Origin: Ralstonia sp. UNC404CL21Col
GTDB taxonomy: Bacteria; Pseudomonadota; Gammaproteobacteria; Burkholderiales; Burkholderiaceae
Length of the DNA: 64,000 nucleotides
Reading direction: 5' to 3'
NCBI RefSeq assembly: GCF_000620465.1
Contig: NZ_JIBE01000003.1
Location: 1,302,001 to 1,366,000, forward strand
In this document: positions 8,775-18,554 of the stretch, in pieces
Position numbering within the stretch: position 1 is the first letter of the stretch
Layout of the letters: each line of letters opens with the position of its first letter
The notes under the pieces: model-generated
What the model was told of the DNA's origin: nothing
Database searches by the model: none
Seen by the model: the letters and a program-made list of their open reading frames with translations, nothing else
Translations under genes and position numbers: made by a program

Positions 8775-9280
8775 CACCGCTCCTTGTTGTTGGTGGGTGA
8801 CGGATTTGTACCCTCTGCCAGCTGGCGGCGCTTCTCCGAAACTGCTGTGACGAGGTCGGGCCGCTGCGCCGCCTTCAGCACACAGGCGGGCACGCGGTCG
8901 AGTTGTTGCTGCGGTGCGGTGGCCTGTGCGTGACGGCGAAGCGCACTCGGGCTCTGCCCGGTGATGTCGCGAAAGATGCGGCCGAAGGTGCCGAGGCTTT
9001 CCCAGCCCGTGGCGTAGGCGATTTCGATGATGGGCAGGTCGGTGTCGCGCAGCAGGGTGGTGGCCTGCTCAATGCGGCGCGTGAGCAGGTAGCGGTGCGG
9101 CGGAATGCCGAAGGCCTGTTTGAACGAACGCGCAAAATGCGCCGCCGACACGCCGCTCACCTCGGCCAGCCGCTTGACGGGCCATGCCTCGTGCGAGGCG
9201 GCGTCCATGCGGTCTTTGGCGCGCAGCAGGCGGCGCAGCAGCGCGGGGTCTTGCTGCGCGTCGGTGTGTGCCTGTGCCAC
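8774..9280 (-). CDS. AraC-family transcriptional regulator, DNA-binding domain only
   Basis: The protein has the two helix-turn-helix motifs of AraC/XylS: VKRLAEVSGVSAAHFARSF, and IIEIAYATGWESLGTFGRIF followed by the signature RDITGQSPSALR. No sensor domain precedes it. The open frame extends upstream to 9508, but that part lies inside the aminotransferase gene on the same strand and has shadow composition. I propose the GTG at 9280 (168 residues), 21 bases after the aminotransferase stop; the true start is uncertain. It is coupled to the VOC gene and may regulate this small cluster. Confidence 0.75.
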   Translation of the reverse strand: MAQAHTDAQQDPALLRRLLRAKDRMDAASHEAWPVKRLAEVSGVSAAHFARSFKQAFGIPPHRYLLTRRIEQATTLLRDTDLPIIEIAYATGWESLGTFGRIFRDITGQSPSALRRHAQATAPQQQLDRVPACVLKAAQRPDLVTAVSEKRRQLAEGTNPSPTNNKER

Positions 9281-9300
9281 CGCGGCCTGCCCTGGCGAGG

Positions 9301-10509
9301 TCAGGCCAGCTTGAACTCGCCGATGGCATGGGCGAGCTTGCGCACACCCTCTTCCACCTGCGCCAGCGACGAGGTGGCGTACGACAGACGCAGCGTCGAG
9401 CGATCCGGGTCGACCGGGTAGAACGCCGCGCCCGGCACGAACGCCACACCGCGCTCGATGGCCACCTTGGCCACATCGCCGGCATTGCGGCCCGGCAAGG
9501 TGCACCACAGGAACATGCCGCCGCGCGGGCGGTTGAAGGTCAGTTCAGTGTCGGGCAACAGCGCACGCAGGCCGTTGGCCATGGCGTGGGCGCGTTCGGC
9601 ATAGGCCGCACGCGTGCGCGGCAGCACGGTGTCCAGGCGATTGCTGCGCAGGTAGGCAGCGGCCGTGGCCTGCGCAAACGTGGAGGTGTGCGCATCGGCA
9701 AACTGCTTGACCATCACCGCGTTGCCCAGCACCGGCTGCGAGGCGATCATCCAACCCACGCGCAGCCCCGGCGCTACCACCTTCGACAGGCTGCCCAGGT
9801 AGATCACCCGCCCCTGTGCGCCCTCCGTCTGTTGCGACAGCGCGTACAGCGACGGCGGCGGGGGCGCGTCGAAATACAGATCGCCGTACGGGTCGTCTTC
9901 CACGATCAGCAGGTTGTGGCGCACGGCTACATCCAGCAGGCGCTTGCGACGCTCCAGGCTCATCAGCGCGCCGCTCGGGTTGCCGAAGTTGGGAATCACG
10001 TAGAGGAATTTGGGATGCGCAGTGGCAAGCACCTTTTCCAGCGCGTCGACATCCAGGCCGTCGCCATCGGTCGGCACGCCGGCCACCTTGGCGCCGTACA
10101 GCTTGAACGCCTGAATGGCGGCGAGGAAGGTGGGCGCCTCGGTCAGCACCGTGTCGCCCTCGCCGATCAGCACCTTGCCCAGCAGATCCAGCCCTTGCTG
10201 CGAACCGGTGGTGACGAGGATGTCGGTGTTGGCAACGTTGGCGCCGCGCGACTTCATCAGCGTGACGATGGCCTCACGCAGCGGCTCGAAGCCCTCGGTT
10301 GCGCCGTATTGCAGCGCGCGGGCGGCGTCGGTGGTGAGTGCGCTGTCGGCGGCGGCCTTCAGGCCTTCCACGTCAAACAAGGCGGCGTCCGGAAAACCGC
10401 CGGCAAACGAGATCAGGCCCGGCTTGCCGAGCACCTTGAACAACTCGCGGATGGCGGAGGTTTCAACGTTTTGCAGGCGGGGTGCCAGCAGCGATTGCAG
10501 GAATTCCAT
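9301..10509 (-). CDS. PLP-dependent aminotransferase, class I/II (2-aminoadipate/aromatic type)
   Basis: This 402-residue fold-type I aminotransferase has SFAGGFPDAALFDVEGL near the N-terminus, LQYGATEGFEPLREAI, the aspartate/tyrosine cofactor motif VEDDPYGDLYF, and the PLP lysine in YLGSLSKVVAPGLRVGWM. This architecture matches LysN-like and multi-substrate transaminases that act on 2-aminoadipate, aromatic or branched substrates. It is the first gene of a minus-strand run (aminotransferase, AraC, VOC, membrane protein). It is divergent to a VOC gene across a 125-base gap that must hold both promoters. Confidence 0.9.
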   Translation of the reverse strand: MEFLQSLLAPRLQNVETSAIRELFKVLGKPGLISFAGGFPDAALFDVEGLKAAADSALTTDAARALQYGATEGFEPLREAIVTLMKSRGANVANTDILVTTGSQQGLDLLGKVLIGEGDTVLTEAPTFLAAIQAFKLYGAKVAGVPTDGDGLDVDALEKVLATAHPKFLYVIPNFGNPSGALMSLERRKRLLDVAVRHNLLIVEDDPYGDLYFDAPPPPSLYALSQQTEGAQGRVIYLGSLSKVVAPGLRVGWMIASQPVLGNAVMVKQFADAHTSTFAQATAAAYLRSNRLDTVLPRTRAAYAERAHAMANGLRALLPDTELTFNRPRGGMFLWCTLPGRNAGDVAKVAIERGVAFVPGAAFYPVDPDRSTLRLSYATSSLAQVEEGVRKLAHAIGEFKLA

Positions 10510-10634
10510 GGCGTGCGTGTCTCTGTAGTTCGAGTGCCCGCCACTTTACGTGATGTGCGCCGCGTGCGCATGCCAACAGGGCGTCACAGCCATGACTAAA
10601 ATGCCGGCACCGCATAGGCGAAAAGGAGCCCCGC

Positions 10635-10988
10635 ATGGCTGTCCGACGCATCGTCCCGAACCTGCATGCTGCCGATCCGGCACGTGCCCGCGCGTTCTAT
10701 GCCGAACTACTCGACCTGGAAGCAGTGATGGACCACGGCTGGATCGTCACCTTTGCCGATACGGCCAACACGATGGCGCCGCAAATCAGCATCGCCAGCG
10801 AAGGTGGAAACGGTACACCGGTGCCCGCGCTGTCGGTAGAGGTGGACGATGTGGATGCCGTGCATGCGCGGGCCGTCTCGTTGGGCCTGGAGATCGTCTA
10901 CCCGCTCGTCGATGAGCCGTGGGGCGTGCGCCGCTTTTATGTGCGCGATCCGTTCGGCAACGTGATCAACATCCTCGCGCACCGCTAG
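10635..10988 (+). CDS. VOC-superfamily protein (glyoxalase-like)
   Basis: This is a 117-residue VOC domain protein: IVPNLHAADPARARAFYAEL opens it, and RRFYVRDPFGNVINILAHR closes it with the conserved glutamate-side strand pattern of the superfamily. The metal site is incomplete to my eye, so it could bind rather than transform a ligand. AAAAGGAG precedes the ATG. It stands alone on the plus strand and converges on a small minus-strand gene, with a terminator between them. Confidence 0.83.
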   Translation: MAVRRIVPNLHAADPARARAFYAELLDLEAVMDHGWIVTFADTANTMAPQISIASEGGNGTPVPALSVEVDDVDAVHARAVSLGLEIVYPLVDEPWGVRRFYVRDPFGNVINILAHR

Positions 10989-11000
10989 CCCGCACGCATC

Positions 11001-11033
11001 AAAAAAAGCCCGCATGCCGAAGGCGATGCGGGC
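11001..11033 (-). terminator. Rho-independent terminator (minus strand)
   Basis: Read on the minus strand, GCCCGCAT and ATGCGGGC form a stem extended by GCC/GGC around the loop, followed directly by seven T residues. It lies just after the stop of the small gene at 11054-11242. In the plus direction there is no T run. Confidence 0.85.
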
Positions 11034-11053
11034 GCGGCAGTGCCGGCTAACAG

Positions 11054-11774
<721 letters not shown>

Positions 11775-11973
11775 AGCAGTTACCTCCCATCAATCGGTTG
11801 ACGTTCAGGATGATGTGCGGCGGCCACGCATCTGCGCGGCGTCTGTCGCACGTAACCACCTGTGTCAGCACGAAGCTTGCCTGCGGCACATCGCCCGCAA
11901 CGGCGCGCGTGCGGCATGCCGCTTGCTCGACGGTTTGGCGGACTCAAACAACAACCCCGTACCGGAGAGCCCC

Positions 11974-12450
11974 ATGAACAAAGCTGAAATCCCTGTGGCG
12001 CAACGCGCCGTGCTGTCGATGCTGCTGGACGATCACCGCGAGGTGAAGAAACTGTTCAAGGCGTTCCAGCAGGAAAAAGACAAAGCCGCCGGCGAGCAAA
12101 TCGTGCGCGAAGCGTGTGAAAAGTTGACCGTCCATACGCAGCTTGAAGAAGAGGTGTTCTACCCGTTCGTGCGCGACAACGGCGGCGAAGCATTCAAAGA
12201 CCTTGTCGACGAAGCCGTGGTCGAGCACGCCACCGCGAAGGACCTGATCGAGCAGCTGAGCGGCATGCAGGCGGGCGACGATCTGTTTGCGGCCAAGTTC
12301 ACCGTGCTGGCCGAGTACGTCTCGCACCACGTTGAAGAGGAAGAGACCGAACTCTTTCCCAAGCTCATCCGCCAGCACGTGGACCTCACCCCGCTGCAGG
12401 AACCCATGACCGCGCGCAAGGAAGCATTGCTCGCCGAGACCGCCAGCTGA
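11974..12450 (+). CDS. Hemerythrin HHE domain protein
   Basis: This 158-residue four-helix bundle carries the iron ligands expected of bacterial hemerythrin-like proteins: LDDHREVKKLF, HTQLEEEVFYPF, VEHATAKDLI and HHVEEEETELFP. Such proteins bind oxygen or NO, or protect iron-sulfur centres, in the cytoplasm. The ATG at 11974 follows CCGGAGAGCCCC. A longer frame reaching back to 11569 is antisense to the PRC-barrel gene and is not part of this protein. The next gene begins 30 bases downstream and is likely co-transcribed. Confidence 0.88.
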   Translation: MNKAEIPVAQRAVLSMLLDDHREVKKLFKAFQQEKDKAAGEQIVREACEKLTVHTQLEEEVFYPFVRDNGGEAFKDLVDEAVVEHATAKDLIEQLSGMQAGDDLFAAKFTVLAEYVSHHVEEEETELFPKLIRQHVDLTPLQEPMTARKEALLAETAS

Positions 12451-12480
12451 CGCCCCATCACCCGATACCGGACCGACACC

Positions 12481-14277
12481 ATGCGAGCCACCGTCTCCGA
12501 TTTCCTCGTCGCGCGCCTGTATGACTGGGGTGTGCGGCGCATCTTTGGCTACCCCGGCGATGGCATCAACGGCATGTTCGGGGCCCTGCAGCGCGCGGGC
12601 GGCAAGATCGAGTTCGTGCAGGTGCGGCATGAAGAAATGGCCGCCTTCATGGCCTCGGCGCACGCCAAGTTCACGGGCGAGCTAGGGGTGTGCATGGCGA
12701 CGTCCGGGCCGGGTGCCACGCACCTCATCACGGGGCTGTACGACGCGCGGCTCGACCACATGCCGGTGCTGGCGATTACCGGCCAGCAGGCCCGCACGGC
12801 GGTCGGCGGGCATTACCAGCAGGAGGTGGATCTGGCGGCGATGTTCCGTGACGTGGCCGGCGCGTTTGTCCACCAGGCCAGCATGCCGGCGCAGGTGCGG
12901 CATCTGCTGGATCGCGCGGTGCGCATCGCCATCGGGCAGCGCCGGGTGACGGCGCTCGTGCTGCCAAACGATCTGCAGGAAATGCCCTACACCGAGCCGC
13001 CGCGCGCGCATGGCACGGTGCATTCGGGCGTGGGCTACAGCGCGCCAAGCGTGATCCCGCAAGCGGCCGATCTGGAACGCGCGGCGGACATCCTCAACAG
13101 CGGCCGCAGGGTGGCGATGCTTGTCGGCGCGGGCGCACTCGGGGCCAGCGCAGAAGTGGCGGCCGTGGCGGAAACGCTGGGGGCGGGCGTGGCCAAGGCG
13201 CTGCTCGGCAAGGCCGTCCTGCCCGACGAGTTGCCCTATGTGACAGGCGCCATCGGCTTGCTGGGCACCGAGCCGAGCTGGGAGCTGATGAGCCACTGCG
13301 ACACGCTGTTGATGGTCGGCTCCGGCTTCCCCTATGCGGAATTTCTCCCCAAGGAAGGCCAAGCGCGCGGTGTGCAGATCGACCTCGACCCCGGCATGCT
13401 GGGGCTGCGCTATCCGATGGAGGTCAACCTCGTGGGCGACAGTGCGCAGACGCTGCGTGCGCTGCTGCCGCTGCTGCAGCGCAAGACCGATCGCTACTGG
13501 CCGGACCGCATTGCCCGTTGGAATGAAAGCTGGTGGAAGACGCTGGAAGACCGCGCGCTGCAGCCGGCCTACCCCGTCAACCCGCAGCGCGTGTTCTGGG
13601 AGTTGTCACCGAAGCTGCCGAGCAACGTGATCGTCACCAGCGATTCCGGCACCTGCGCCAACTGGTATGCGCGCGATCTCAAGTTCAAGCCCGGCATGAT
13701 GGGCTCGCTCTCGGGCGGCTTGGCATCGATGGGGGCGGCGGTGCCCTACGCGATTGCCGCCAAGTTTGCGCATCCCGATCGCCCTGTCATCGCACTCGTG
13801 GGCGACGGCGCCATGCAGATGAACAACATGGCGGAACTCATCACCGTGTCGAAATACTGGAAGCGGTGGAAGTCTCCCAAGTGGATCTGCATGGTGCTCA
13901 ACAATCAGGATCTGAACGAAGTCACCTGGGAGCAGCGCGTGATGGAAGGCGACCCGAAATTCCCGGCGTCACAGGACATCCCGGACGTGCCGTATCACCG
14001 CTTTGCCGAGTTGATCGGCCTGAAGGGCATCTACGTCGACAACCCCGACCAGCTGGCCGGCGCGTGGGATGAAGCGCTCGACGCAGACCGCCCCGTGGTG
14101 CTGGAAGTAAAGACCGACCCCGATGTGCCGCCGCTGCCGCCACACGTCACGCTGCAGCAGGCCCGCAACTTTGCGACGGCCCTGGCGTACGGCGACCCGG
14201 ACGCGAGCGGCGTGCTGCGCGGGACAGCACGGCAGGTGCTGTCGGCGCTGTTCCCGGTGCACAAGGACAAGGAGTGA
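12481..14277 (+). CDS. Thiamine pyrophosphate-dependent enzyme, pyruvate oxidase/acetolactate synthase-like
   Basis: This 598-residue protein has the three-domain TPP fold. The N-terminal PYR domain contains FGYPGDGINGMFGAL and the catalytic glutamate in VRHEEMAAFMA. The central nucleotide-binding-like domain follows. The C-terminal PP domain has VGDGAMQMNNMAELITV and ICMVLNN, the TPP/Mg motif. It resembles PoxB (pyruvate dehydrogenase, quinone) and related oxidases, but the substrate is not clear. Behind a hemerythrin gene it may support acetate-producing metabolism in stationary or stress conditions. It converges with rtcA, leaving 22 bases between the stops. Confidence 0.88.
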   Translation: MRATVSDFLVARLYDWGVRRIFGYPGDGINGMFGALQRAGGKIEFVQVRHEEMAAFMASAHAKFTGELGVCMATSGPGATHLITGLYDARLDHMPVLAITGQQARTAVGGHYQQEVDLAAMFRDVAGAFVHQASMPAQVRHLLDRAVRIAIGQRRVTALVLPNDLQEMPYTEPPRAHGTVHSGVGYSAPSVIPQAADLERAADILNSGRRVAMLVGAGALGASAEVAAVAETLGAGVAKALLGKAVLPDELPYVTGAIGLLGTEPSWELMSHCDTLLMVGSGFPYAEFLPKEGQARGVQIDLDPGMLGLRYPMEVNLVGDSAQTLRALLPLLQRKTDRYWPDRIARWNESWWKTLEDRALQPAYPVNPQRVFWELSPKLPSNVIVTSDSGTCANWYARDLKFKPGMMGSLSGGLASMGAAVPYAIAAKFAHPDRPVIALVGDGAMQMNNMAELITVSKYWKRWKSPKWICMVLNNQDLNEVTWEQRVMEGDPKFPASQDIPDVPYHRFAELIGLKGIYVDNPDQLAGAWDEALDADRPVVLEVKTDPDVPPLPPHVTLQQARNFATALAYGDPDASGVLRGTARQVLSALFPVHKDKE

Positions 14278-14299
14278 CACGGAAGTGGCGTGGGTGCAG

Positions 14300-15367
14300 T
14301 CAGGCCACCTCGACGTGCACGGCGCCGGATTCCAGCGGGCGCACCGCCACCTCCACCGGCAGGAACTTCTCGATCACGCCGATGTTGGTCAGCAGGTGCG
14401 ATGACGCCGTGACCACCGTGAAAGCACCGGCGCCTGCGAGCGCCATCGGCAGCACCAACTGATCGGCGAGGTATTCGTCGACGGCTGCCGAGCTTTGCAG
14501 GTAGCGCTGCGCGGCACCGGCGACTTCCTTGCCGATCGTCTCCGCCGTCACGCCACGCTCGCCAAAGCCCGTGAAGACTTCGGTCACGTGCTCATGCTCG
14601 ATGTCGAGCACGAGCGCATTGCCGGGGCCCTCCGCGTTGCCGAGGTCCCGGACCGTGCCTTCGACGCCCGGTACGAGGCGCGTCAACGTGTCCAGCTCGC
14701 GCCGCGCCACGCTGCCGCGCACGCCGGCAACGATGCCTTCGGCACGCAGGGCCCGTTGCGCACCGCGCTCCGTCAGGTGTAGCGGCGTCAACACACCCGT
14801 GCACGGCGTTACCGTCGCGACTACCTCGCCGCCGCCCGCCGGATAGAAGCCGTGGCGCTTGAGCGCGAGCGTCTGCGTCACGCCCATGCGCGCCACCAGC
14901 GGCAGCCATGCCCGGATGAGGAAATCGACCGGCGGTGCGGCGCGGTTGTGCGTGCCGCCGCTGACCGACACGGTGCTCGGCGCGTCGGCAAACCAGAGCG
15001 CTGGGAGGATCGTCTGCAACACGAGCGTGCAACTGCCGGCCGTGCCGATGGCGAAGCGGTAATCGCCGCCACGGATGGCACCCGGCGCAAACCGCAGCGT
15101 CTGCGAGCCTGCTTCTGCGCCCTCTACCGTCGCACCGCTGATCTGCACGGCAGCCTGCACCGCCGTCAGATGCTGGCGCAGCAAGCCCGGCTTCGAACGC
15201 TTGGCGCGGATGTTCTCGATCCGGAATGGCGTGCCGGTCAGCATGGACAGCGTGAGCGCCGTGCGCAGGATCTGCCCGCCCCCTTCACCTTGTGCGCCGT
15301 CCAGTTCGATGCAATCGGCCTGCGCGCGTTGTGCGTGCCGTGCGTGTCGTTGTAATAGGGTGTTCAT
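14300..15367 (-). CDS. rtcA: RNA 3'-terminal phosphate cyclase
   Basis: This enzyme converts a 3'-phosphate end of RNA to a 2',3'-cyclic phosphate with ATP, through an enzyme-AMP intermediate. It has 355 residues. Motifs seen: [19 protein letters not shown] at the N-terminus, [31 protein letters not shown], and [14 protein letters not shown], which holds the histidine that accepts AMP in the family. The ATG at 15367 gives [13 protein letters not shown]; an upstream in-frame start would add 13 basic residues. It is the last gene of the rtc operon, 57 bases after rlaP. Confidence 0.95.
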   Translation of the reverse strand: MNTLLQRHARHAQRAQADCIELDGAQGEGGGQILRTALTLSMLTGTPFRIENIRAKRSKPGLLRQHLTAVQAAVQISGATVEGAEAGSQTLRFAPGAIRGGDYRFAIGTAGSCTLVLQTILPALWFADAPSTVSVSGGTHNRAAPPVDFLIRAWLPLVARMGVTQTLALKRHGFYPAGGGEVVATVTPCTGVLTPLHLTERGAQRALRAEGIVAGVRGSVARRELDTLTRLVPGVEGTVRDLGNAEGPGNALVLDIEHEHVTEVFTGFGERGVTAETIGKEVAGAAQRYLQSSAAVDEYLADQLVLPMALAGAGAFTVVTASSHLLTNIGVIEKFLPVEVAVRPLESGAVHVEVA

Positions 15368-15424
15368 GGTTTGTTCTTCTTGTTGTCTTCTTGTTGGTCT
15401 GCGCACCCCATCATGGAATGCGCG

Positions 15425-16234
15425 TCAGGTCGTACAGGGCGAGCGCGTCAACACAGTGTCGTGCAGAAACGCATCCAGCGCGGCCGGGTTGCCCGTGGCT
15501 TGGCGGAAATCTGTGGGCACCTCTTCCTGCGCCAACGCGTGTTCGATGAAGGCATGAATGCGCGGAAAGCGTGCGCCATATTCGGCTTCGCCCGACTCCA
15601 TCTTGATCGCCAACAGTTGGTTGATCTCGTCACGCAACGCGGCATCTTTCACCGTCATGTCGGCCAGATCGGCAAAACGCATCGGCGGGATGCCCCGCCC
15701 TTCGTCGATCCACTGTGCGGCGAGCAGCGGACGCAACACGTACAGGTACTTCTTCATGCGCACGGTCTCGCCCTGCAGATAGCCGCGAAAGTTCTTCGCC
15801 GCCATCGACACATAGTGCCAACGCCCCTTGCGCTCGGAAAAGAATGTCGGGGCCAGCGTGCGCATGCGGGCGGCAAGCGCCGCGTCCTGGCGATACACCA
15901 CGGGGGAAGCCAGCCACTCCAACAGCGTCGGGTTGGAACGGTGCATCAGTTGCAGCGCCTTGCGCAGCTCCCAGCCAGAGATGTCCAGCTCGTCGCTGAT
16001 GGGCAGTTCGATCACGTCGCGCTGCGGCTCAACGCGCAAGTACCACTCTGGCTGATGCACGTAGACGAAGCGCACGTCGTAGTCGCTGTCAGGCGAGGCA
16101 AAGCCCCAGCCACGACTGCCGGATTCGCATGCGAAGAGCACACGCACATCGTGCTGCTGTTCGATGTGCGTCAGCTCCGCCAGCACGCGTTCGCGGATTT
16201 CGTCCGAGACGGGGTGGGAATAGATGAAAGTCAT
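15425..16234 (-). CDS. rlaP: RlaP-type nucleotidyltransferase of RNA repair operons
   Basis: This 269-residue protein is of the DNA polymerase beta-like nucleotidyltransferase family known as RlaP, found beside RtcA/RtcB genes. The active site motif GSRGWGFASPDSDYDVRFVY (Gly-Ser followed by the Asp-x-Asp metal pair) is clear. A helical domain follows. It probably adds or modifies nucleotides at broken RNA ends, but its reaction has not been settled. I start at ATG 16234; upstream in-frame residues lack a ribosome site. It lies between a gene of unknown function and rtcA in the operon. Confidence 0.88.
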   Translation of the reverse strand: MTFIYSHPVSDEIRERVLAELTHIEQQHDVRVLFACESGSRGWGFASPDSDYDVRFVYVHQPEWYLRVEPQRDVIELPISDELDISGWELRKALQLMHRSNPTLLEWLASPVVYRQDAALAARMRTLAPTFFSERKGRWHYVSMAAKNFRGYLQGETVRMKKYLYVLRPLLAAQWIDEGRGIPPMRFADLADMTVKDAALRDEINQLLAIKMESGEAEYGARFPRIHAFIEHALAQEEVPTDFRQATGNPAALDAFLHDTVLTRSPCTT

Positions 16235-16307
16235 AGCGATTCGTTGTTCTTGTTGTCCATGTTCGAGCCAGGTACAGCGCTGAGCTGCATTTGCTGTGCA
16301 ACCCAGC

Positions 16308-16886
16308 TCAATCGGTGCTGCTCGCAATCATCACGCACAGCGTACGACGTACGGGATTGAATGCGGTCAAGCACCAAACACCCCACCATTCCCGGCCATC
16401 GGCAAAGTAGTTACTCCAACTGCTTCGTTGCGGTTCTTCGTTTGGATCACCCACCCAATCGAAGACCTCCAACTCTGTGTCTGGCAATAGCTGCAGCACC
16501 TCTAGCCACTCGCGAAAATCCTTCTCGCTCAAAGACGTACCGTGGGGCGGATTCAAGAAGGCTCCCTCCAGGACTCCTCCCGGCTCCGTCAGTGCCCGTG
16601 ACTCGATGGCAGTCAACCTCCGCGGATACGCCTTCTCCACCTGCACTTCCAGCTCGAACCATGGAAGCGTCGCGAAGCCAGGCTCTTGTGCAGTCAAATC
16701 CGCCCTCTCCTTCTGCAGTCGCCGGTTGATTTGATCGAACAGAACCGTAAGAGCATGACGATGGACCTCGTAATCCACCACTTCGTGCTCATCCGCAAGA
16801 CAGAGAGTGAACTCGAACACGCACCCCCGTTGACTCAAGCGCTGCCGCAGCTCATCGATCTCATCGTTTTCCAAGCTCTCCAGCAT
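16308..16886 (-). CDS. Protein of unknown function inside the rtc RNA-repair operon
   Basis: This is a 192-residue, soluble, acidic protein (opens MLESLENDEIDELRQRL). Tryptophan and aromatic residues cluster in the C-terminal half (WFELEVQVEKAYPRR, FREWLEVLQLLPD, WSNYFADGREWWGVWCLTAF). No catalytic motif or known family is evident. It starts 11 bases after the rtcB stop and is followed by rlaP after 73 bases, so co-expression with RNA repair is likely. The upstream extension of the frame to 17030 overlaps rtcB and is a shadow. Alternatives: an accessory binding protein, or a gene inserted by chance. Confidence 0.75.
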   Translation of the reverse strand: MLESLENDEIDELRQRLSQRGCVFEFTLCLADEHEVVDYEVHRHALTVLFDQINRRLQKERADLTAQEPGFATLPWFELEVQVEKAYPRRLTAIESRALTEPGGVLEGAFLNPPHGTSLSEKDFREWLEVLQLLPDTELEVFDWVGDPNEEPQRSSWSNYFADGREWWGVWCLTAFNPVRRTLCVMIASSTD

Positions 16887-16897
16887 ATTTGCTCGCC

Positions 16898-18112
16898 TTA
16901 ACCCTTCACACACACCACCTGGCGCAGCGTGTGGACGATCTCCACCAGATCCGCCTGCGCGGCCATCACGTGGTCGATGTCCTTGTAGGCCATCGGGATC
17001 TCGTCGATCACGTCGGCGTCCTTGCGGCACTCCACGTGGGCCGTGGCGCGGATCTGGTCATCGACCGTAAAGCGCTTCTTGGCCTGCGTGCGGCTCATGG
17101 TGCGGCCTGCGCCGTGGCTGCACGAACAGAACGCGTCTTCGTTACCGAGCCCGCGTACGATGAAGCTCTTTGCGCCCATCGAACCCGGGATGATCCCAAG
17201 CTGCCCCTTCTGCGCCGACACGGCGCCCTTGCGCGTCACCAGCACCTCGCGGCCGAAGTGGGTTTCACGCTGCACATAGTTGTGGTGACAGTTCACCGCT
17301 TCCACGTCGGCCGCAAACGGCTTGGCGATGACCTTGCGCGCGGCCGCAATCACGTTCTGCATCATCGTGGCGCGGTTGCGGCGCGCGTAGTCCTGCGCCC
17401 AACCGACGGCTTCAACGTAATCGTTGAAGTGCTCGCTGCCTTCTTCGAAGTACGCCAGGTCGCGGTCCGGCAGGTTGGCGATGTGCTGTCGCATATCGGC
17501 CTGCGCCAGTTCGATGAACAGGTTGCCGATGGCGTTACCCACGCCGCGCGAACCGGAGTGCAGCATGAACCAGACGCGCTGCGCCTCATCCAGGCAGACC
17601 TCGATGAAGTGATTGCCCGTACCGAGCGTTCCCAGGTGCTTGTAGTTGTTGGTGTTCTTCAACTTCGGGTACTTGTCGGTGATGCGCTTGAAGCCACCGG
17701 CCAGTTCACCCCACATGGCATCCACGGTTTCCGGCGGCGTGCTCCAGGCCCCCTTGTCGCGCGGGCCCGGCGTACGGCCGTGCGGCACCGCCGCTTCAAT
17801 GGCGCTGCGCAGACCGTGCAGGTTGTCCGGCAAATCGGCCGCCGTGAGCGTCGTACGCGCGGCCATCATGCCGCAGCCGATATCCACGCCGACGGCCGCC
17901 GGGATGATCGCGCCCTGCGTGGGGATCACGCTGCCGATGGTCGAACCCTTACCCAGGTGCACGTCCGGCATCACCGCCAGGTGCTTGAAGATGAACGGCA
18001 TCTTGGCCGTGTTCATCAACTGCTTGCGGGCGTCGTCTTCTACCGGCACGCCGTTGGTCCACAGCTTGATGTCGGCGCCGTTGTCGACGTGGAGGGTGTT
18101 GTAGCTGCTCAT
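16898..18112 (-). CDS. rtcB: RNA-splicing ligase RtcB
   Basis: This GTP- and manganese-dependent ligase joins RNA 3'-phosphate or cyclic phosphate ends to 5'-OH ends. It has 404 residues. Visible motifs: VDIGCGM with the metal-binding Cys80, LGTGNHFIEV, LHSGSRGVGN, and CSCSHGAGRTMSR with the guanylylated histidine. The ATG at 18112 overlaps the stop of the zinc-ribbon gene by four bases, so translation is coupled. Expression should depend on RtcR and sigma-54, given the promoter upstream of the operon. Confidence 0.96.
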   Translation of the reverse strand: MSSYNTLHVDNGADIKLWTNGVPVEDDARKQLMNTAKMPFIFKHLAVMPDVHLGKGSTIGSVIPTQGAIIPAAVGVDIGCGMMAARTTLTAADLPDNLHGLRSAIEAAVPHGRTPGPRDKGAWSTPPETVDAMWGELAGGFKRITDKYPKLKNTNNYKHLGTLGTGNHFIEVCLDEAQRVWFMLHSGSRGVGNAIGNLFIELAQADMRQHIANLPDRDLAYFEEGSEHFNDYVEAVGWAQDYARRNRATMMQNVIAAARKVIAKPFAADVEAVNCHHNYVQRETHFGREVLVTRKGAVSAQKGQLGIIPGSMGAKSFIVRGLGNEDAFCSCSHGAGRTMSRTQAKKRFTVDDQIRATAHVECRKDADVIDEIPMAYKDIDHVMAAQADLVEIVHTLRQVVCVKG

Positions 18113-18522
18113 GATGCGTTGCTTCCTTTGTTGTTGTCGTTGTTCTTCTTGCTGATCGTGCGGCCGCTGCGTCGCGCCACTCGGCACGGTTTGCAGCGGA
18201 TGGCGATCGAGTCGATATAGCCCTTGGCGGTTTCATACCACCATTTCTGCTGTGCGGCGGTCCAGACCTCGTGCTTTCCGCAATCGACGCAGGCGTACCA
18301 CTGATCGACGTAGTAACCGTGTTGTGCGAAGCGGGGCAGACCGGATCCCCAGCTGTTGTGCGGCGCCAGTTGCGACACATCCACCGGCAAGCTGCCTCGC
18401 GGTGGAGGCGGAGGTGGAGGTGACACCGGCGCTGGTGCCCGCAGGCAGGCAATCTTTGCCTGTTCTCGCCGCTCGTGGCGCCGCGCCATGATGGCGGCGC
18501 GCTTCTGTTTACCGCTGATCAT
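18109..18522 (-). CDS. Zinc-ribbon protein heading the rtc operon
   Basis: This is a 137-residue protein. After a basic start (SGKQKRAAIMARRHERR) and a proline run comes a zinc-ribbon with two CxxC pairs: WYACVDCGKHEVW and IRCKPCR, spaced by about 35 residues, with the aromatic stretch QQKWWYETAKGY between. It fits the 'probable zinc-ribbon' family known near rtc genes. The ATG at 18522 has AGGAG six bases upstream. It is the first gene after the sigma-54 promoter, and its stop overlaps the rtcB start. It may bind RNA or a ribosome component; that is inference. Confidence 0.85.
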   Translation of the reverse strand: MISGKQKRAAIMARRHERREQAKIACLRAPAPVSPPPPPPPRGSLPVDVSQLAPHNSWGSGLPRFAQHGYYVDQWYACVDCGKHEVWTAAQQKWWYETAKGYIDSIAIRCKPCRVARRSGRTISKKNNDNNKGSNAS

Positions 18523-18554
18523 GCTGCGCTCCTGCTGAGTTGGACACATCCTCT

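Noticed and set aside
16889-18220. 443-codon plus-strand frame opposite rtcB
   Set aside because: Antisense shadow of a strongly conserved gene in high-GC DNA.
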